Below, in pieces: positions 10,766 to 24,111 of a stretch of 64,000 nucleotides of DNA. Location: NCBI GenBank assembly GCA_030015575.1, contig CM057337.1, forward strand, positions 339,646,583 through 339,710,582. Direction: 5' to 3'. Within the stretch, counting starts at the first letter, position 1. Each line of letters begins with the position of its first letter. The notes under the pieces were generated by a model, which was not told where the DNA came from, did not search any database, and saw nothing but the letters and a program-made list of their open reading frames with translations. The DNA is from Agapanthus africanus (lineage: Eukaryota > Streptophyta > Magnoliopsida > Asparagales > Amaryllidaceae). The position numbers and the translations under genes are program-made.

Positions 10766-11351
10766 CAGTGGAGTTAGGTACTTGTCTTTTCACTATAATT
10801 CCTATTTCTGTGACTTATATTTTATGGGTATTTTTATTCTGACTCAAGTGTTGAGTACTTTGGGGTTTATTTTGTAATCGTCGATTCGATCGGAGAATTT
10901 AATTTTGTTATGTTTTCCGGATAATTTTAGTAAGTGTTAAAAAGTTCGACCGGATATAAATACCCACTTTTTCCCATGCCGGGAAATTTCCAAGTGTTGG
11001 ATCTTTCCGTAGTTTAAGAACGTTCGAAGTAGTGCAAGTAACGCGATGGACCCTCTAGAAGACAATAAACCTTAACTCGATTATGTGGCCGTCTTGAACT
11101 GCCCTTTGAACCTTAGGGTTTAGGGCAGTACGGCGTGCCACATGTGAGGCGTTGGCTTGACCCTTCTACGGCTGGACCGTTGGTACTGTGGTATGAAATG
11201 GATGTTTTTAGACTTATTTCATGTGTTGAGCTGTTTCAGGAAAACTTGGGTGTTTGATTGTTCGATCGAAAAGTTTAACATTTTCTATTTATCTGGAATG
11301 TGATACAATATTTGAAATTCACAAGTAGTTATGAGATAACTAATATGAATG

Positions 11352-11831
11352 TTATAAACATAGCACTTTATTCTCAAATGATCGGTTGCCACGGAATTTT
11401 GATGCGATCAAAAGTCCGTCGCAATCACGTAGCGTACACGGATACTCGCCGGTTAAACTTAATAGACAGCTACACCTCTTAGCCCCGACCAAGTGACTGT
11501 AGGAGAACCCCGTCCCCGAAAGCATCCGTTCGGGTGCTCGCGGTAGCAGTGTTCCGCCTTGGTGCACTTCGTCGACGGTATCGGGGGTGCGGCCGCCCAC
11601 TAAAGTTTGCGACGAGCATTCGATCAGGATGTTGGGAATCCTGTTGAATTGCCCGACTTGATATTGAAAAGTGTTTTCGATATGGAGACTAAAATGCGGG
11701 TTTATAACTATTAGGCATGCGATATCTAAGGAGGTTGCGGATTCCAACTGTTGTAGTTTTACACTTTCTTTTCTGTGACCGTAAGTGTAATATGTGATAT
11801 CCCCGGTTTCGTTGCTATATGTCAACGACAA
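11352..11831 (-). other. 159-codon antisense open frame in leader D, unassigned
   Basis: This is an open frame on the strand opposite to pol, in the leader. I recognise no family, motif, signal peptide or membrane segment. About 80 codons of its C-terminal half remain aligned without indels in F (+ strand, to 43701) and in E (23080-23272, cut there by B). F has a stop upstream (AGG to TAG). By eye the differences fall largely at CpG positions and change residues, so there is no clear sign of coding constraint. It may be chance openness of a GC-richer block. Confidence 0.2.
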
Positions 11832-12085
11832 TTGGGATGCGCATATTTACTTACGTTGATGACATGTAATGTTATGTGTTGCTGGATATGTTATATTGGA
11901 TCGTCGCATTTTGAATAGCCGGGGGTTTTATGTGAGATGAGAGTTTTTATTTTCATTCATGTAAAAACTTGTATGTAATATTCTTTTATTGGGGCACTTC
12001 CAGGTTGCGGAAGATGTCACCTTTTGTATATTATTTACTTTTCCGCACTAGGATAGACCCAAGGAGGAGGGCACAAGTAACCGGG

Positions 12086-12145
12086 TTCTAGAGTCCAGTG
12101 GGAGATCAACTCGAGGAGTCGAGTCCGGGTCTCCTAACTCTAGAA
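12086..12145 (+). other. 60-nt composite stem-loop in leader (D copy)
   Basis: The outer arms are TTCTAGAGT/ACTCTAGAA. Compared with A, a G-C pair is replaced by A-T with both sides changed. The inner CTCGA/TCGAG helix is retained. Confidence 0.78.
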
Positions 12146-12977
12146 TTGGTAGGGTTGCTTGCCGCTCTCGTAGGGGTCTAGGTGTGGGTTTGGCTATTCA
12201 TCGCGACCGTGGAATCCGTGTTTTATACTGGCTCGTATTAAAAACACAGGCGTCCTAGTATATCCAATGTTTCATATCTTTCTTCTGCTGCGATATCTGT
12301 GATGTGATCATTTGATGTTCTGTGATAAATACTGTATATAGTATATATGATATATTATATAGACGTTACTTATGTTTTACACCCGCGCTAGCCCTGCCCC
12401 GCTCTGCCGTTAGTTACCTAGCCTAACGGTGCACGAGGGGACATCGAGGCGAATGTGGATGGCATAAGTGTACGTCGTATTTATCTGTGATGTTTAGGTG
12501 TTTAATTAATGGGACTTCATTAATATGATTAATGAAAGAAAAAGAAACCTAAAAGATGTTGTGGAATCGAATTTTCAAAAACAGGTAGCTACAGTTCTTG
12601 CTTTGCATCGCGGTGTTCCTTGTAGAACATCCTGCACCTTATTCGATGAGGAAAGGGCCGAGATCCCTTCACCGGGAGTGACCTCTTTAGCAATAACTGG
12701 CAGATACTACAACCTTCGGTTTGTATTTTGATTGCATCTATAGTTCTTGCTTTGCATAGTGGTATATATGATATATCCTGCACCTCATTCGACGAGGAAA
12801 GGGCCGACGATCCCTTCACCGGGAGTGACCCCTTTAGCAAAACTTGAAAAGCCTTAAAAGCACTCCATTTTAAAATCATTCGATTCTACAACGATATCAA
12901 GTTTATTACGCAAAGGGTTTTCTTAAAAACCTGTCGTAGCCCTCCATCATTTCAGATAAGTACTAGTTAGTATTCGT

Positions 12978-13181
12978 GCTACGTTTGTTGACTATGTTAA
13001 GGCGTAGTGTGCGGTAGCTGATTAGTGCTTATCTGTATAAGCATATGATGCGATTGGATTAGGGTAGTCGTGCGACTTTGTTAACTGTGTTAAGGGTCGT
13101 GCGGGTGGGTTTAATTCAATCGGGAAATGACGGGTTGAACTTGACTAGCACTTATGATTTGTTGACTATGTTAAGGTCATA
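12978..13181 (+). other. Three related hairpins with a shared cap (D copy)
   Basis: The hairpins are 12978-13008 (GCTACG/CGTAGT), 13070-13102 (GTGCGAC/GTCGTGC) and 13153-13181 (TATGA/TCATA). The caps are TTGACtatGTTAA, TTAACtgtGTTAA and TTGACtatGTTAA. They resemble each other and differ from the caps in A and B. Confidence 0.75.
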
Positions 13182-13617
13182 TAGCTGCTAGGGGCAAAAT
13201 TATCGGGAATTTCAAGTGTTGAAATTTGCAATGAGATTGCATACCTTCTATGAGATAGTTGGATCCCGATACCCGCTGCGAGTAAGAGTTACTCCTGTGA
13301 GAGTTTTACATATTACAATTAGCAGATCAAGTAGGTGTCCAGAAAGGTGTCAACGGGGTTACGCCTCTGGGAAAACGAGGTTTACATTAATTAGGTTCGT
13401 GCGAAAGCACGGGGGACCTCCCTCAAAGTACCGACACTGGCCTGGCTGAAAGATTGGCGAACTTGTAGCGTATAATTAATCCCGGCGAGTCTTTCCTTTT
13501 AGGGTTTGAAGGAAGATTTGATAAAAACAGTGGGAGCCATCCTGATTAGATAAAATAATAACCAATCTATTCTTGCAAGAGCGCACGCTGAGTGTTTTCT
13601 TCTCTCTCTCTCTCCAG

Positions 13618-16055
13618 GTAGCGACCATATCACGCCTTAATCAAGATAACAATACGGATATTTGACCGAACCCGCTTGTTATACCGAGCTGGGGTAAGTT
13701 GGTCCCGCTCCAACTTATAATTGTTATAAGGCAGAGCAGGAATTTGGGGATTACCAGAATTCCCGTGCCGCCGAAACGAAGAAAGTGCATACTGATGCAT
13801 CATCTTCGGGTGTGTTCATTACAGAGAACTGTTTCTCAATGTCCTTTACGTCCTGGGTATGTGATACCGGATCAGGATCCCGCATATGTAATCTGTTACA
13901 TGGGCTACAGATAGGTAAAGAACTGAGAACGGGTGATAAGTTTCATGAGATAGAGAACGGTGCAAGTGTTGCAGCCAAGTCTGTTGGTCACTATCACCCT
14001 GTATTACCAGAATACATTGATTCTGAACAAATGTTATTAGATACCGAACCTGATATACAAAATCATATCAGTCTCTTTATCAGTAAAGAAAGGATATAAT
14101 TTTGTATTGTTGGATAATGTTTTGAACATTTCCTATATCAAAAGTTGATCGGTTCAGGTACGTTATCTAAAAGCATTGACGTTCTAAATCAAACTACAGT
14201 TCTTAGTATACAGAACACACACAAGAGGAAGAGTTCAGAAATGAACGGATCCTTCTTGAGGCATTGTAGACTAGGTCATATCAATGCTACCCGACTAGCT
14301 GAAGTTACATATAGATGCATATTTAAATCATTTTGAATTTACATCTTGTGAAACTTGCCAGTCATGTCACAAAGATATAATGACACCAGCTCTATTGGAA
14401 ACAGAGGAAGAGTTAGTGAACTTTTGGGATTGATACATGCTGATGTATGAAGGTCCCCTGTCTACATATGCCAAGATAGGTTCTTTTTACTTCATTACAT
14501 TCTCTGATAATCTCTCAAGATTCAGACAAATGTTCTTGTTGAAACACAAGTCCGAACCTTTTGAGATATTCACGGAATATAAATTAGAAGTAGAGAACCA
14601 AAACGGGTACAAGTATTATGTCCTTTGATGCGATCAAGGAGGAGAATACTTGGGCACGAAATTCCTGGATTATTCTAAAGAAGAATGAGATTCTCTCTCA
14701 GCATTACTCCTCCATATACACCATAGCACGATGGTATATCGGGGTGGAGCAATAGCACCCTATGTGATATGGTGTGCTCTATGATGAGTACTACTGAGTT
14801 TCCTATTTCCTTTTGGGAGTTTTGCACTTGAGAAGTTGCATACCTATTGAATAGGGTTCAAATTAAATCAGTTGCCTACCACTTCATATGTGATATGGAA
14901 AGGGTAGAGCCCATATCTTAAGATGGTTAAGATTTGAGGTTGTCCGGCCTATGTCTAAAAGCAAAATTCGGACAAGATCGTGGCAATGTCAGTTCTGCAG
15001 AACTGGAATGGTTCCAGCTATACAAACTGCAGCTGATGATTTGACAGAACCAAAGGATTCAATAGCAACCAACGAACCTCAGCCTCTCCGCCGATCTAGT
15101 AGGGTTCCTCACCCACCTGAGAGATACTTTGGTTTCTCTTTGACAGTGGGAGCGAGGATTGCATCATGAGATGATGACCCAACTAGTTTCGAGCTGGCCA
15201 TCAGGAGTAAGACTCCGTAAGAATGGCTGGATGCTTATCGATCTGAGATGGAATCCTTATACACCAACAAAGTATGGACTTTGGTTGCTTTATCTGAAGG
15301 GTTAAATCCCTATCAGGAGTAAGTATATCTTGAGAAGATTACTTGGTGTACATGGAAAGGTTGAGACTTTCAAAGCTAGACTTATTAAAGGTTTGCATCA
15401 TTGACCAGGTATGGATTATGTTGAAACCTTTCCTAAGTACCTATGCTTAAGTCCATCCAGATCCTACTTGCCACGGCTACATACCATGACTACGATATCT
15501 GGCGGTTGGGTGTCATGACTGCTTTTCTAAATAAAGATTTAGAAGAGAGAGTCTATAAGTACATAGTCAGAGGGCTTCGTAGACAGTGGGAGCAGCGGAA
15601 ACGTGTGCAAGATGTTTTATGTGATAAAGTAGGCATCGCGGAGTTGGAACATCAAATTTGATGTGTTAGTCAAAGAGTTTGACTTCATCAAAATGGTAGA
15701 TAAGCCTTGTATATACAAAAAGGTAGTAGGGAGTATGGTGGTGATCCTCGTAGAGTACGTGGATGACATACTCTTGATAGGGAAGGAGTTTCCTGTGCTA
15801 CGCTCGGTCAATCTCCGCTTATCACAAAGATTCTCCATATAGGATCAAAGTGATACCTACTAAATCCTGGGTTTTGGATCTATGAAATAGATCTAATTGG
15901 ATGTTAGGATTCTCACTAGTTGTAGTGAGATGGTATCAATCGATCCTGGGGACAATCACTGGAAGGGTTCCAGCGTGATAAGGACGACAGAATGTCAATC
16001 ACAGGCATTGTCTTTACCCTCAGTAAAGGGACGGTATGTTGGAAGAGTTCCAAGT
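13618..16055 (+). pseudogene. pol: Degenerate copia pol, element D, first part
   Basis: A protease remnant with DTGS is readable at about 13785-14050 and the integrase HHCC entry (LRHCRLGHIN) at about 14250. The integrase core stops at TGA 14626-14628, where A and B have Arg before SDRGGEY. One extra base shifts the frame near 14448. The integrase-reverse transcriptase linker lacks about 140 bases (near 14990), and two deletions of about 220 and 110 bases remove much of the second half of reverse transcriptase and the first RNase H block (near 15905 and 15965). The polymerase motif is still recognisable as YVDDI (about 15757). E and F carry the same lesions. RNase H continues at 47187 beyond the E insertion. 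Confidence 0.9.
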
Positions 16056-18253
16056 TGTAGGGTTCCTAGGCACACTCTAAAGGTCTCACAAGGCATCAAC
16101 CATGCCAAATTCTAATTTTTCTGGTGCCGAGAAACCCTAATGCGATCGTTAACTAGAGTTTAGGCGAAACAAGAAGCTAGTTAACAACTTTAACTAAAAG
16201 GAAAGTGACTACAACCTTCGTAGATCGGTCTACCACCTCCATAGCTCCATGTTGACGTCCCTCCGCTACGATCATCGGATCCCGGACTCCGGCGATGGTT
16301 TCGTCGGAGAAATGATCGGGCTAGGTCGTCGACTTCGATGCCGAAGATGATCTACGTCGAGGCAACTCAAGATCAAGCTCCAACTTCACCAAGTCATGAA
16401 ACTTGTGAAGAAAACACCCTATACTACTTGGTAAGTGGTAGAGGATGAAGAAATAGAAAGTGGGTTCACTTTAGAATTTGATTTCTCACTCTTTTTCTCA
16501 AGACACCATTGAAGTTAGAATGGTTTCTTCTTCTTGAAGAAGAAGAAGAAGAAGAAAAAGAATATGATAAGAATGATGAAAAATGGAAATAAAGTGATTC
16601 TTATCATTTTATCAACCATGGTTGAGTGTAGAGAATAAACTAAGGTTAGGTGAATGGTTAGGTTTAGGAAAGAAACAAGAATGGTCAAAGCTTCTTGAAG
16701 CATCAAGGAAACAAACAAAAGAAGCAACCATTTCTTTTCTTGCCCAAAAATAAATAAATAAAATAAATAGTTAAGAAAAGATAAGAAAATCCTAACCATT
16801 CACTTAAACATGGTTTAAAGTAATCATACACCCAAACATTCATGTATCATCAAACATGATACAATCAAGTGCATAAAAATATATCACATATACAATGTGC
16901 ACATCAAGTGAGAAAATCCATTTTAAGTGAACAAATACTAGTTAATGTAAAGTAATATATCCAATATATAATTATACATCAAATCATTAAATCAACACTT
17001 GATTTAACGATCCGGTCATATCGCATATGACCGACTAATATCCAATGTATCGACTTATCGAATTAATCCTCAATTCGATAACTAGGTTATATCGCATACA
17101 ACCAATCGATACATTCATCGCGAGAATAGAATACGGTATCACATACACGCATTATTCTCGGTCTCGCACATATCTCATATGCGCTCCTATTTCGTTTCGC
17201 TTGAGCCAGGAAACCTCTGTGCAGGACTCTAAAGACTCGTCAATACGCCGGCAGCAGGTGATAATCATATGAAACACCCACAAGCCGCAAGCGGTCTGCT
17301 AAACGTAACGGCCACCTGGGTATTGAGCGATCAGAAGATCGACGAGCAAGCCCGCTCACACTCCTGTGAATCCAACCAGTAACACTTACCGTACAGTCCG
17401 GTCTGTTCGCCTGATATGTCGCATATCTCGCCTAGGGGTGGTAAACGTCAGACCCCAGCAGCTCGATAAGTCGTGTTGATATGAGGTGTATAACAATTCG
17501 AGAAACTACTGGTAACACTTACCTGTAAATCTCAGCAACCCTGGCCAGGGATTTCCGGTTATAGCCAATCGAACACAGCGCAACATCAACTCTCTATACC
17601 GGGAGAGACGAATCCCCTCCTATCGCTCATTGCCTCCATATGATTCGGGACTGTACCCAAAAACCACCGTTTTGCACGCCCTCTTGGACGTGGTAAGGTG
17701 GAAATCAAAGCACAGTGGGAATCATATAAGACTCTATGACGATCTCGGGTCAACAGACTACTCTGTACCAGTGTCACCAGAGAACTGCCATCTGATGTGA
17801 GGTATAATACCATCTGGGAGTTCTCGGCGAGTCCGTCCAGTGTACCCGGTCTCCACTGAGCACCCGTATATCATCTCTGATGTCAAACACCAATGGATAT
17901 GGGATCATCCATCGCCCATCTGTATGGGTCGAGAAGGTACACGCTAGTCTACTCTGGTATATCGATGCCCCGTCTCGATACACCCACGACTAGGGACTTT
18001 GAAGGATGTACTTATGGACTACCATGTCCCCACTAGTATGATCCGCATCATAGTCTAGGTAGTCAAGTACACATCCTAAGGGCTTTACCAACATGTAACA
18101 GAGAGACAATCAGTGTACACGTTAAAGTAAAGAGTAACCAGATAGCATACTATCATATCGAGCAAGAAAGTCATCCCTATATATGTCCAAGCATCCACTA
18201 CAATATACATCCTATGTATAATAATGGCCTCTAGGGCATACATATAACTAACA
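16056..18253 (-). repeat. 3' LTR of element E
   Basis: On the plus strand it reads TGTAGGGTTCC to ATAACTAACA, the reverse complement of the family LTR. Next to it at 18254-18266 is the reversed polypurine tract. The GAA/TTC array at about 16691-16704 is damaged (one TTC is ATC). A GAA-rich microsatellite lies at about 16530-16560. No gene is seen. Confidence 0.92.
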
Positions 18254-21056
18254 ATCTCCCACTTGCACAAGGGCCATCTGATAGCTGTGGTTGTAGTATC
18301 TCATACTCAACCATCCCATAAAAGTCTCTCTCTGGGAAAAGGCCTTCGTGAGTGGATCCGCCGTGTTGTCCTCTGAGTCTACTCTCCTAACCTCGATCCC
18401 CTGGAGATCAACCATCTCCATGATCAGGTGATACTGCCTCAGAATATGTCTGGATCACTGATGGGACAGGCGTTCCTAGGCATAAGCCACAACTCCATTG
18501 TCTCACAATGGGAGGAACGAAGTTCATCTCATGAACTAATATACATCCAGACTGCATCTTTGGTAGCATCTTAAGTAGCGATGTATCCAGCCTTTATCGT
18601 CTAGTATGCCACAGTATCTAGCTTGGAACTCTTCCAACATACCGTCCCTTTACTGAGGGTAAAGACAATGCCTATGACTGACATTCAGTCGTCCTTATCA
18701 CCCTGGAACCTTTCCAGTGTTCTCCCCAGGATCGATTGATACCATCTCACTACAACTAGTGAGAATCCTAACATCCATTTAGATCTATCTCATAGATCCA
18801 AAATCCAGGATTTAGTAGGTATCATTTTGATCCTATGTGGAGAATCATTGTGATAAGCGGAGATTGATCGAGCGTAGCATAGGAAACTCCTTCCCTATCA
18901 AGAGTATGTCATCCACGTACTCTACGAGGATCGCCACCATACTCCCTACTACCTGTTTGTATATACAAGGTTCATCTACCATTTTGATGAAGTCAAACTA
19001 TTTGATTACTACATCAAAACAGATGTTCCAACTCCGCGATGCCTGCTTTATCCTATAAAGCATCTTGTACACGTTTCCGCTGCTCCCACTGTTTACAAAA
19101 CCCTCTGACTGTGTACTTATAGACTCTTTCTTCTAAAATATCATTTAGAATAGCAGTCATGACACCCAACCACCAGATATCGTAGTCATGGTATGTAGCC
19201 ATGGCAAGTAGGATCCGGATGGACTTAAGCATAGCCACTGGAAAAGATTTCATCATTATCCATGCCTGGTCAATGATGAAAACCTTTAACAAGTCTAGCT
19301 TTGAAAGTCTCAACTTTTCCATCTACACCAGGTAATCTTCTCAAGATATACTTGCTCCTGATGGGGATTTAACCCTTCAGATATAGCAACCAAAGTCCAT
19401 ACTTTGTTGGTGTACATGGATTCCATCTCAGATCGCTAAGCAACCAGCCATCCTTACAGAGTCCCTACTCTCGATGGCCTGCTCGAAACTAGTTGGGTCA
19501 TCATCTCATGATGCAATCCTCGCTCCTACTGTCATCGAGAAATCGAAGTATCTCTCAGGCGGATGAGGAACCCTACTAGTTCAGCGGAGAGGCTGAGGTT
19601 CGTTGGAATCTACTGAATCCTTTAGTTCTACCAAATCATCTGTTGTAGTTTGTATAGCTGGAACCTTTCCAATTTTACATAACAGACATTGCCTCGATCT
19701 TGTCCAGATTTTTTCTTTTAGACATAGGCCGGTCAACCCCAAATCTTAACTAACTTAAGAGATAGGCTCTTCCCTTATCATATCAAATATGAAGTGGTAG
19801 GCAACTGATTTGATTTGAACCCTATTCAATAGGTATGCAGCTTCTCAAGTGCATAACTCCCAAAAGGAAAGAGATAACTCAGAAGTACTCATTATAGAGC
19901 GCACCATATCGAATAGGGTGCAATTGCTCCGTCCCGATATACCATCGTGCTATGGTGTATACGGAGGAGTAATGCTGAGAGAGAATCATTCTCCTTTAGA
20001 ATAGTCCAGGAATTCTATGCATAAGTATTCTCCTCCTTGATCTCATCAAAGGACATAATACTTATACCCGTATTGATTCTCTACTTCTAACTTATATTCT
20101 GTGAATGTCTCAAAAGGTTCGGACTTGTGTTTCAACAGGAACATATGTCTGAATCTTGAGAGATCATCAGAGAATGTAATGAAGTACCAAGAACCGGTCT
20201 TGGTATGTATAGACAGGGGACCTTCATACATCAATATGTATCATCACAAGAGTTCACTAACTCTTTCTCTGTTTCCAATCAATAGAGCTATGGTCATCTT
20301 ATCTCTGTGACATGACTGGTAAGTTTAACAAGATGTAAATTCAAACTTATTTAAATATGCATCTAAATGTTACTTCAGCCAGTCAGGTCGCATTGATATG
20401 ACCTAGTCTACAATACCTTAAGAAGGATTCGTTCATTTCTGAACTCTTCCTCTTGTGTGTGTTCCGTATACTAAGAACTGTAGTTTGATTTAGAACATCA
20501 ATGCTTTTAGATAACGTGCCTGAACCGATCAACTTTTGATATAGGAAATGTTCAAAACATTATCCAACAATACAAAATTTTATCATTTCTTTACTAATAA
20601 AGAGACTGATATGATTTTGTATATCAGGTTCGGTATCTAATAACATCCGTTCAGAATCAATGTATTTGGAATACAGGGTGACAATGACCAACAAACTTGG
20701 CTGCAACACTTGCACCGTTTTCTGTCTCATGAAACTTATCACACGTTCTCAGTTCTCTACCTTTCTGTAGCCCTATGTAACAGATTATATATCTGGGATC
20801 CTGATCCGGTATCTAATACCCAGGACGTAGAGGATACAGAGAAACAGTTCTTTGTAATGAACACACCCGAAGGAGATGCATCATATGCACTTTCTTCGTT
20901 TGGGCGGCATAGGAATTCTGGTATTCCCCAATTTCCTGCTCTGTCTTATAACAATTATAAGTTGGAGCGGGACCAATGTTCCCCAGCTCAGAATAACAAG
21001 CGGGTTCGGTCAATATACGTATTATTATCTTGATTAAGGCGTGATATGGTCGCTAC
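18254..21056 (-). pseudogene. pol: Degenerate copia pol, element E
   Basis: Reading leftwards from 21056: a disrupted protease region, the HHCC entry near 20430-20400, the integrase core with a TGA (plus-strand tca at 20046-20048) at the same codon as in D, and the shared linker deletion near 19680. Then come the reverse transcriptase block (19330-18840) with shared deletions near 18770 and 18715, and an RNase H remnant to the polypurine tract. Numerous further indels prevent any long frame. The lesions shared with D and F point to a common defective ancestor. Confidence 0.88.
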
Positions 21057-22538
21057 CTGGAGAGAGAGAGAGAAGAAAACACTCAGCGTGCGCTCTTGCA
21101 AGAATAGATTGGTTATTATTTTATCTAATCAGGATGGCTCCCACTGTTTTTATCAAATCTTCCTTCAAACCCTAAAAGGAAAGACTAGCCGTGATTAATT
21201 ACACGCTACAAGTTCGCCAATCTTTCAGCCAGGCCAGTGTCGGTACTTTAAGGGAGGTTCCCCGTTCTTTCGCACGGACCTAATTAATGTAAACCTCATT
21301 TTCCCAGAGGTGTAACCTCGTTAACACCTTTCTAGACACCTACTTGATCGGCTAATTGTAATGTGTAAAACTCTCCCAGGAGTAACTCTTACTCGCAGTG
21401 GGTATCGGGATCCAACTATCTCATAGAAGGTATGCAATCTCATTGCAAATTTCAACACTTGAAATTCCCAATAATATTTTGCCCCTAGCGTGCTATGACC
21501 TTGACACATGCCAAACAACCCATAGTCCGCTAGTCAAGTTCAACCTGTACATTTGTTAATTGAATTAAACCTACCCGCATGACCCTTGACGCATGCCAAA
21601 CAACGCCGTACGAATACCCTAATCCAATCGCATCGTATGCTAGCAGATAAGCACTAGTTAGCTACCGTACACTACGCCTTGACGCATGCCAAACTACCGC
21701 AGCACGAATACTAAATAGTAGTTATCTGAAATGACGGAGGGCTACGACAGGTTTTTCTGAAAACCTATTGCGTAATGAACTTGATATCGTTGTAGGATCG
21801 AATGAATTTTGAAATGGAGTGTTTTTTAGGCTTTTCTAGTTTTGCTAAAGGGGTCACTCCCGGTGAAGGGATCGTCGGCCCTTTCCTCGTCGAATGAGGC
21901 GCGGGATATATCATATATATCACTGTGCAAAGCAGAAACTATAGAAGCATTCAAAAGACAAACCGAGGGTTGTAGCATCTGCCAGTTATTGCTAAAGGGG
22001 TCACTCCCGGTGAAGGGATCGTCGGCCCTTTCCTCATCGAATAAGGTGCTGGATATATCATATATATCACTGTGCAAAGCAAGAACTGTAGCTACCTGTT
22101 TTAATTTTGAAATTCGATTCCACAACATCTTGGGTTTCTTTTCTTTCATCAATCACATTAATGAAGTCCCATCATTTAAATCACCTAAACATCACAGATA
22201 AATACGACGTACACTTATGCCATCCGAATTCGCCTCGATGTCCCCTCATGCACCGTTAGGTTAGGTAACTAACGGCAGAGCGGGGCAGGGCTAGCACGGG
22301 TGTAAAACATAAGTAACGCCTATATAATATATCATATATACTATATATAGTATCGATCACAGCATATCAAATGATCACATCACAGATATCGCAGCAGAAG
22401 AATCATATGAAACATTGGATATACTAGGACGTCCGTGTTTTCAATACGAGCCAGTATAAAACACGGATTCCACGGTCGCGATGAATAGCCAAACCCACAC
22501 CCCTAGACCCCTACGAGAGCGGCAAGCAACCCTACCAA

Positions 22539-22598
22539 TTCTAGAGTTAGGAGACCCGGACTCGACTCCTCGAGTTGGTCTGCCACTGGACTCCAGAA
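22539..22598 (-). other. 60-nt composite stem-loop in leader (E copy)
   Basis: On the element strand the outer arms read TTCTGGAGT/ACTCTAGAA with one G-U pair. The length is the same as in the other four copies. Confidence 0.75.
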
Positions 22599-23267
22599 CC
22601 TGGTTACTTGTGCCCTCCTCCTTGGGTCTATCCTAGTGCGGAAAAGTAAATAATACAAAATGGTGACATCTTCCGCAACCTGGAAGTGCCCCAATAAAAG
22701 AATATTACATACAAGTTTTTACATGAATGAAAATGAAAAACACTCATCTCAGATAAAAAAAACCCGGCTATTCACGACGATACAATATAACATATCCAGC
22801 AACACATAACATCACATGTCATCAACGTAAGTAAACATGCGTATCCCAATTGTCATTCACATATAGCAACGAAACCAGCGATATCACATATTACACTTAC
22901 AGTCGCAGAAAAGAAAGTGTAAAACTACAACAGTTGGAATCCACAAACTCTTTAGACATCGCATGCCTAACCAAATGAATTCCTTAGACATCGCATGCCT
23001 AACAATTATAAACCCCGCATTTTAGTCTCATTATCGAAAACTCTTTTCAATATCAAATCGGGCAATTCAACAAGATTCCCGATATCCTGATCGAATGCTC
23101 GTCGCAAACTTTAGTAGACGGCCGCACCCCCGATACCATCGACGAAGTGCACCAAGGTGGAACACCGCTACCGCGAGCACCCGAACGGATGCTTTCGGCG
23201 ACGGAGTTCTCCTACAGTCACTTGGTCGGGGCTAAAGGGCGTAGCTGTCTATTAAGTTTACCGACGA

Positions 23268-23272
23268 GTATC
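23268..23272. repeat. Target-site duplication of B (gtatc), left
   Basis: The bases gtatc precede B and recur exactly at 33666-33670 after it. F holds the uninterrupted equivalent site at about 43600-43620, where gagtatc runs straight into cgcgtacgct. Confidence 0.95.
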
Positions 23273-24111
23273 TGTTAGTTGTATGTATGCCCTAGAGGCC
23301 AGTATTGTACAGATTATGTATATTATATTGGATGCTTGGACATATATAGAGATGACTTTCTTGCTCGACATGATAGTATGCTATCTGGTTGCTATTTATC
23401 TTAACATGTACACTAGTCTCTTTATACTGTCTTATAGTTACATGTTGGTAAAGCCCTTAGGATGTGTACTTGACTACCTGGACTATGATGCAGATCATAC
23501 TAGTGGGGACATGGTAGTCCATAAGTACATCCTTCAAGGTCCCTAATCGTGGGTGTATCGAGACGGGGCATCGATATACCAGAGTAGACTAGCGTATACG
23601 CTTCTCGACCCATGTGATGGGTGATGGATGATCCCATATCCATTGGTGTTTGACATCAGAGATGGTATACGGGTGCTCAGTGGAGACTGGGTACACTGGA
23701 CGGACTCGCCGAGAACTCCCAGATGGTATTATACCTCACGTCAGATGGCAGTTCTCTGGTGACACTTGTGCAGGTTAGTCTGTAGACCCGAGATCGTCAT
23801 AGAGTCTTGTGTGATTCCCACTGTGCTTTGATCTCCACCTTACCACGTCCATGAGGGCGTGCAAAACGGTGGTCTTTGGGTACAGTCCCGAGTCATATGG
23901 AGGCAATGAGCGATAGGAGGGGTTTCGTCTCTCCCGGTATTGGGGGTAGATGTTGCGCTGTGCTCGATTGGCCGTAACAGGGAAGTCCCTGGCCAGGGCT
24001 GATCAGAGATTTGCTGGTAAGTGTTACCAGTAGTTTCTCGACCCGTTACGAGCCTCACATCGGCACGACTTATCGGGTTATTGGGGTCTGACGTTTACCA
24101 CCCCTAGACTT

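Larger units (their letters stand above)
10531..13617 (+). other. Element D leader, no gag frame
   Basis: About 3.1 kb lies between the primer-binding site and pol. It holds GC-rich palindromes (10714-10765), an inverted repeat ACTCAA/TTGAGT (10842-10856), a CTGCCC/GGGCAG hairpin near 11097-11132, and a roughly 285-bp CpG-richer block (about 11381-11660) that B lacks. It also holds the 60-nt stem-loop (12086-12145), the two direct repeats and the three hairpins. It ends in a pyrimidine run and CAG at 13617. The only methionine start near the usual gag position is followed by a stop after nine codons (from 11046). Confidence 0.78.
21057..23272 (-). other. Element E leader, pol-proximal part
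   Basis: This part carries the reversed pyrimidine tract (21057-21078), the GAAA-type hairpin region (about 21260-21300) and the three capped hairpins at 21493-21526, about 21577-21610 and 21671-21703. Their caps all contain ATGC or ATGT between TTGGC and GTCAA. It also carries the direct repeats (21836-22085) and the 60-nt stem-loop (22539-22598). It is cut at 23272 by B. Confidence 0.78.

Noticed and set aside
21842..22201. Frames of 80-120 codons repeated over the leader direct repeats (also 787-1132, 12589-12879, 27107-27485)
   Set aside because: The same direct-repeat DNA is open in several frames and both strands; the frames are not conserved between copies and are a by-product of the repeat.
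23283..23546. An 87-codon hydrophobic frame at the start of the A and B LTRs (also 5041-5304 and 31466-31729), possibly a membrane protein
   Set aside because: It lies in the LTR, and differences between A and B are mostly residue-changing. The frame is broken by indels in the D, E and F LTRs. No sign of coding constraint.
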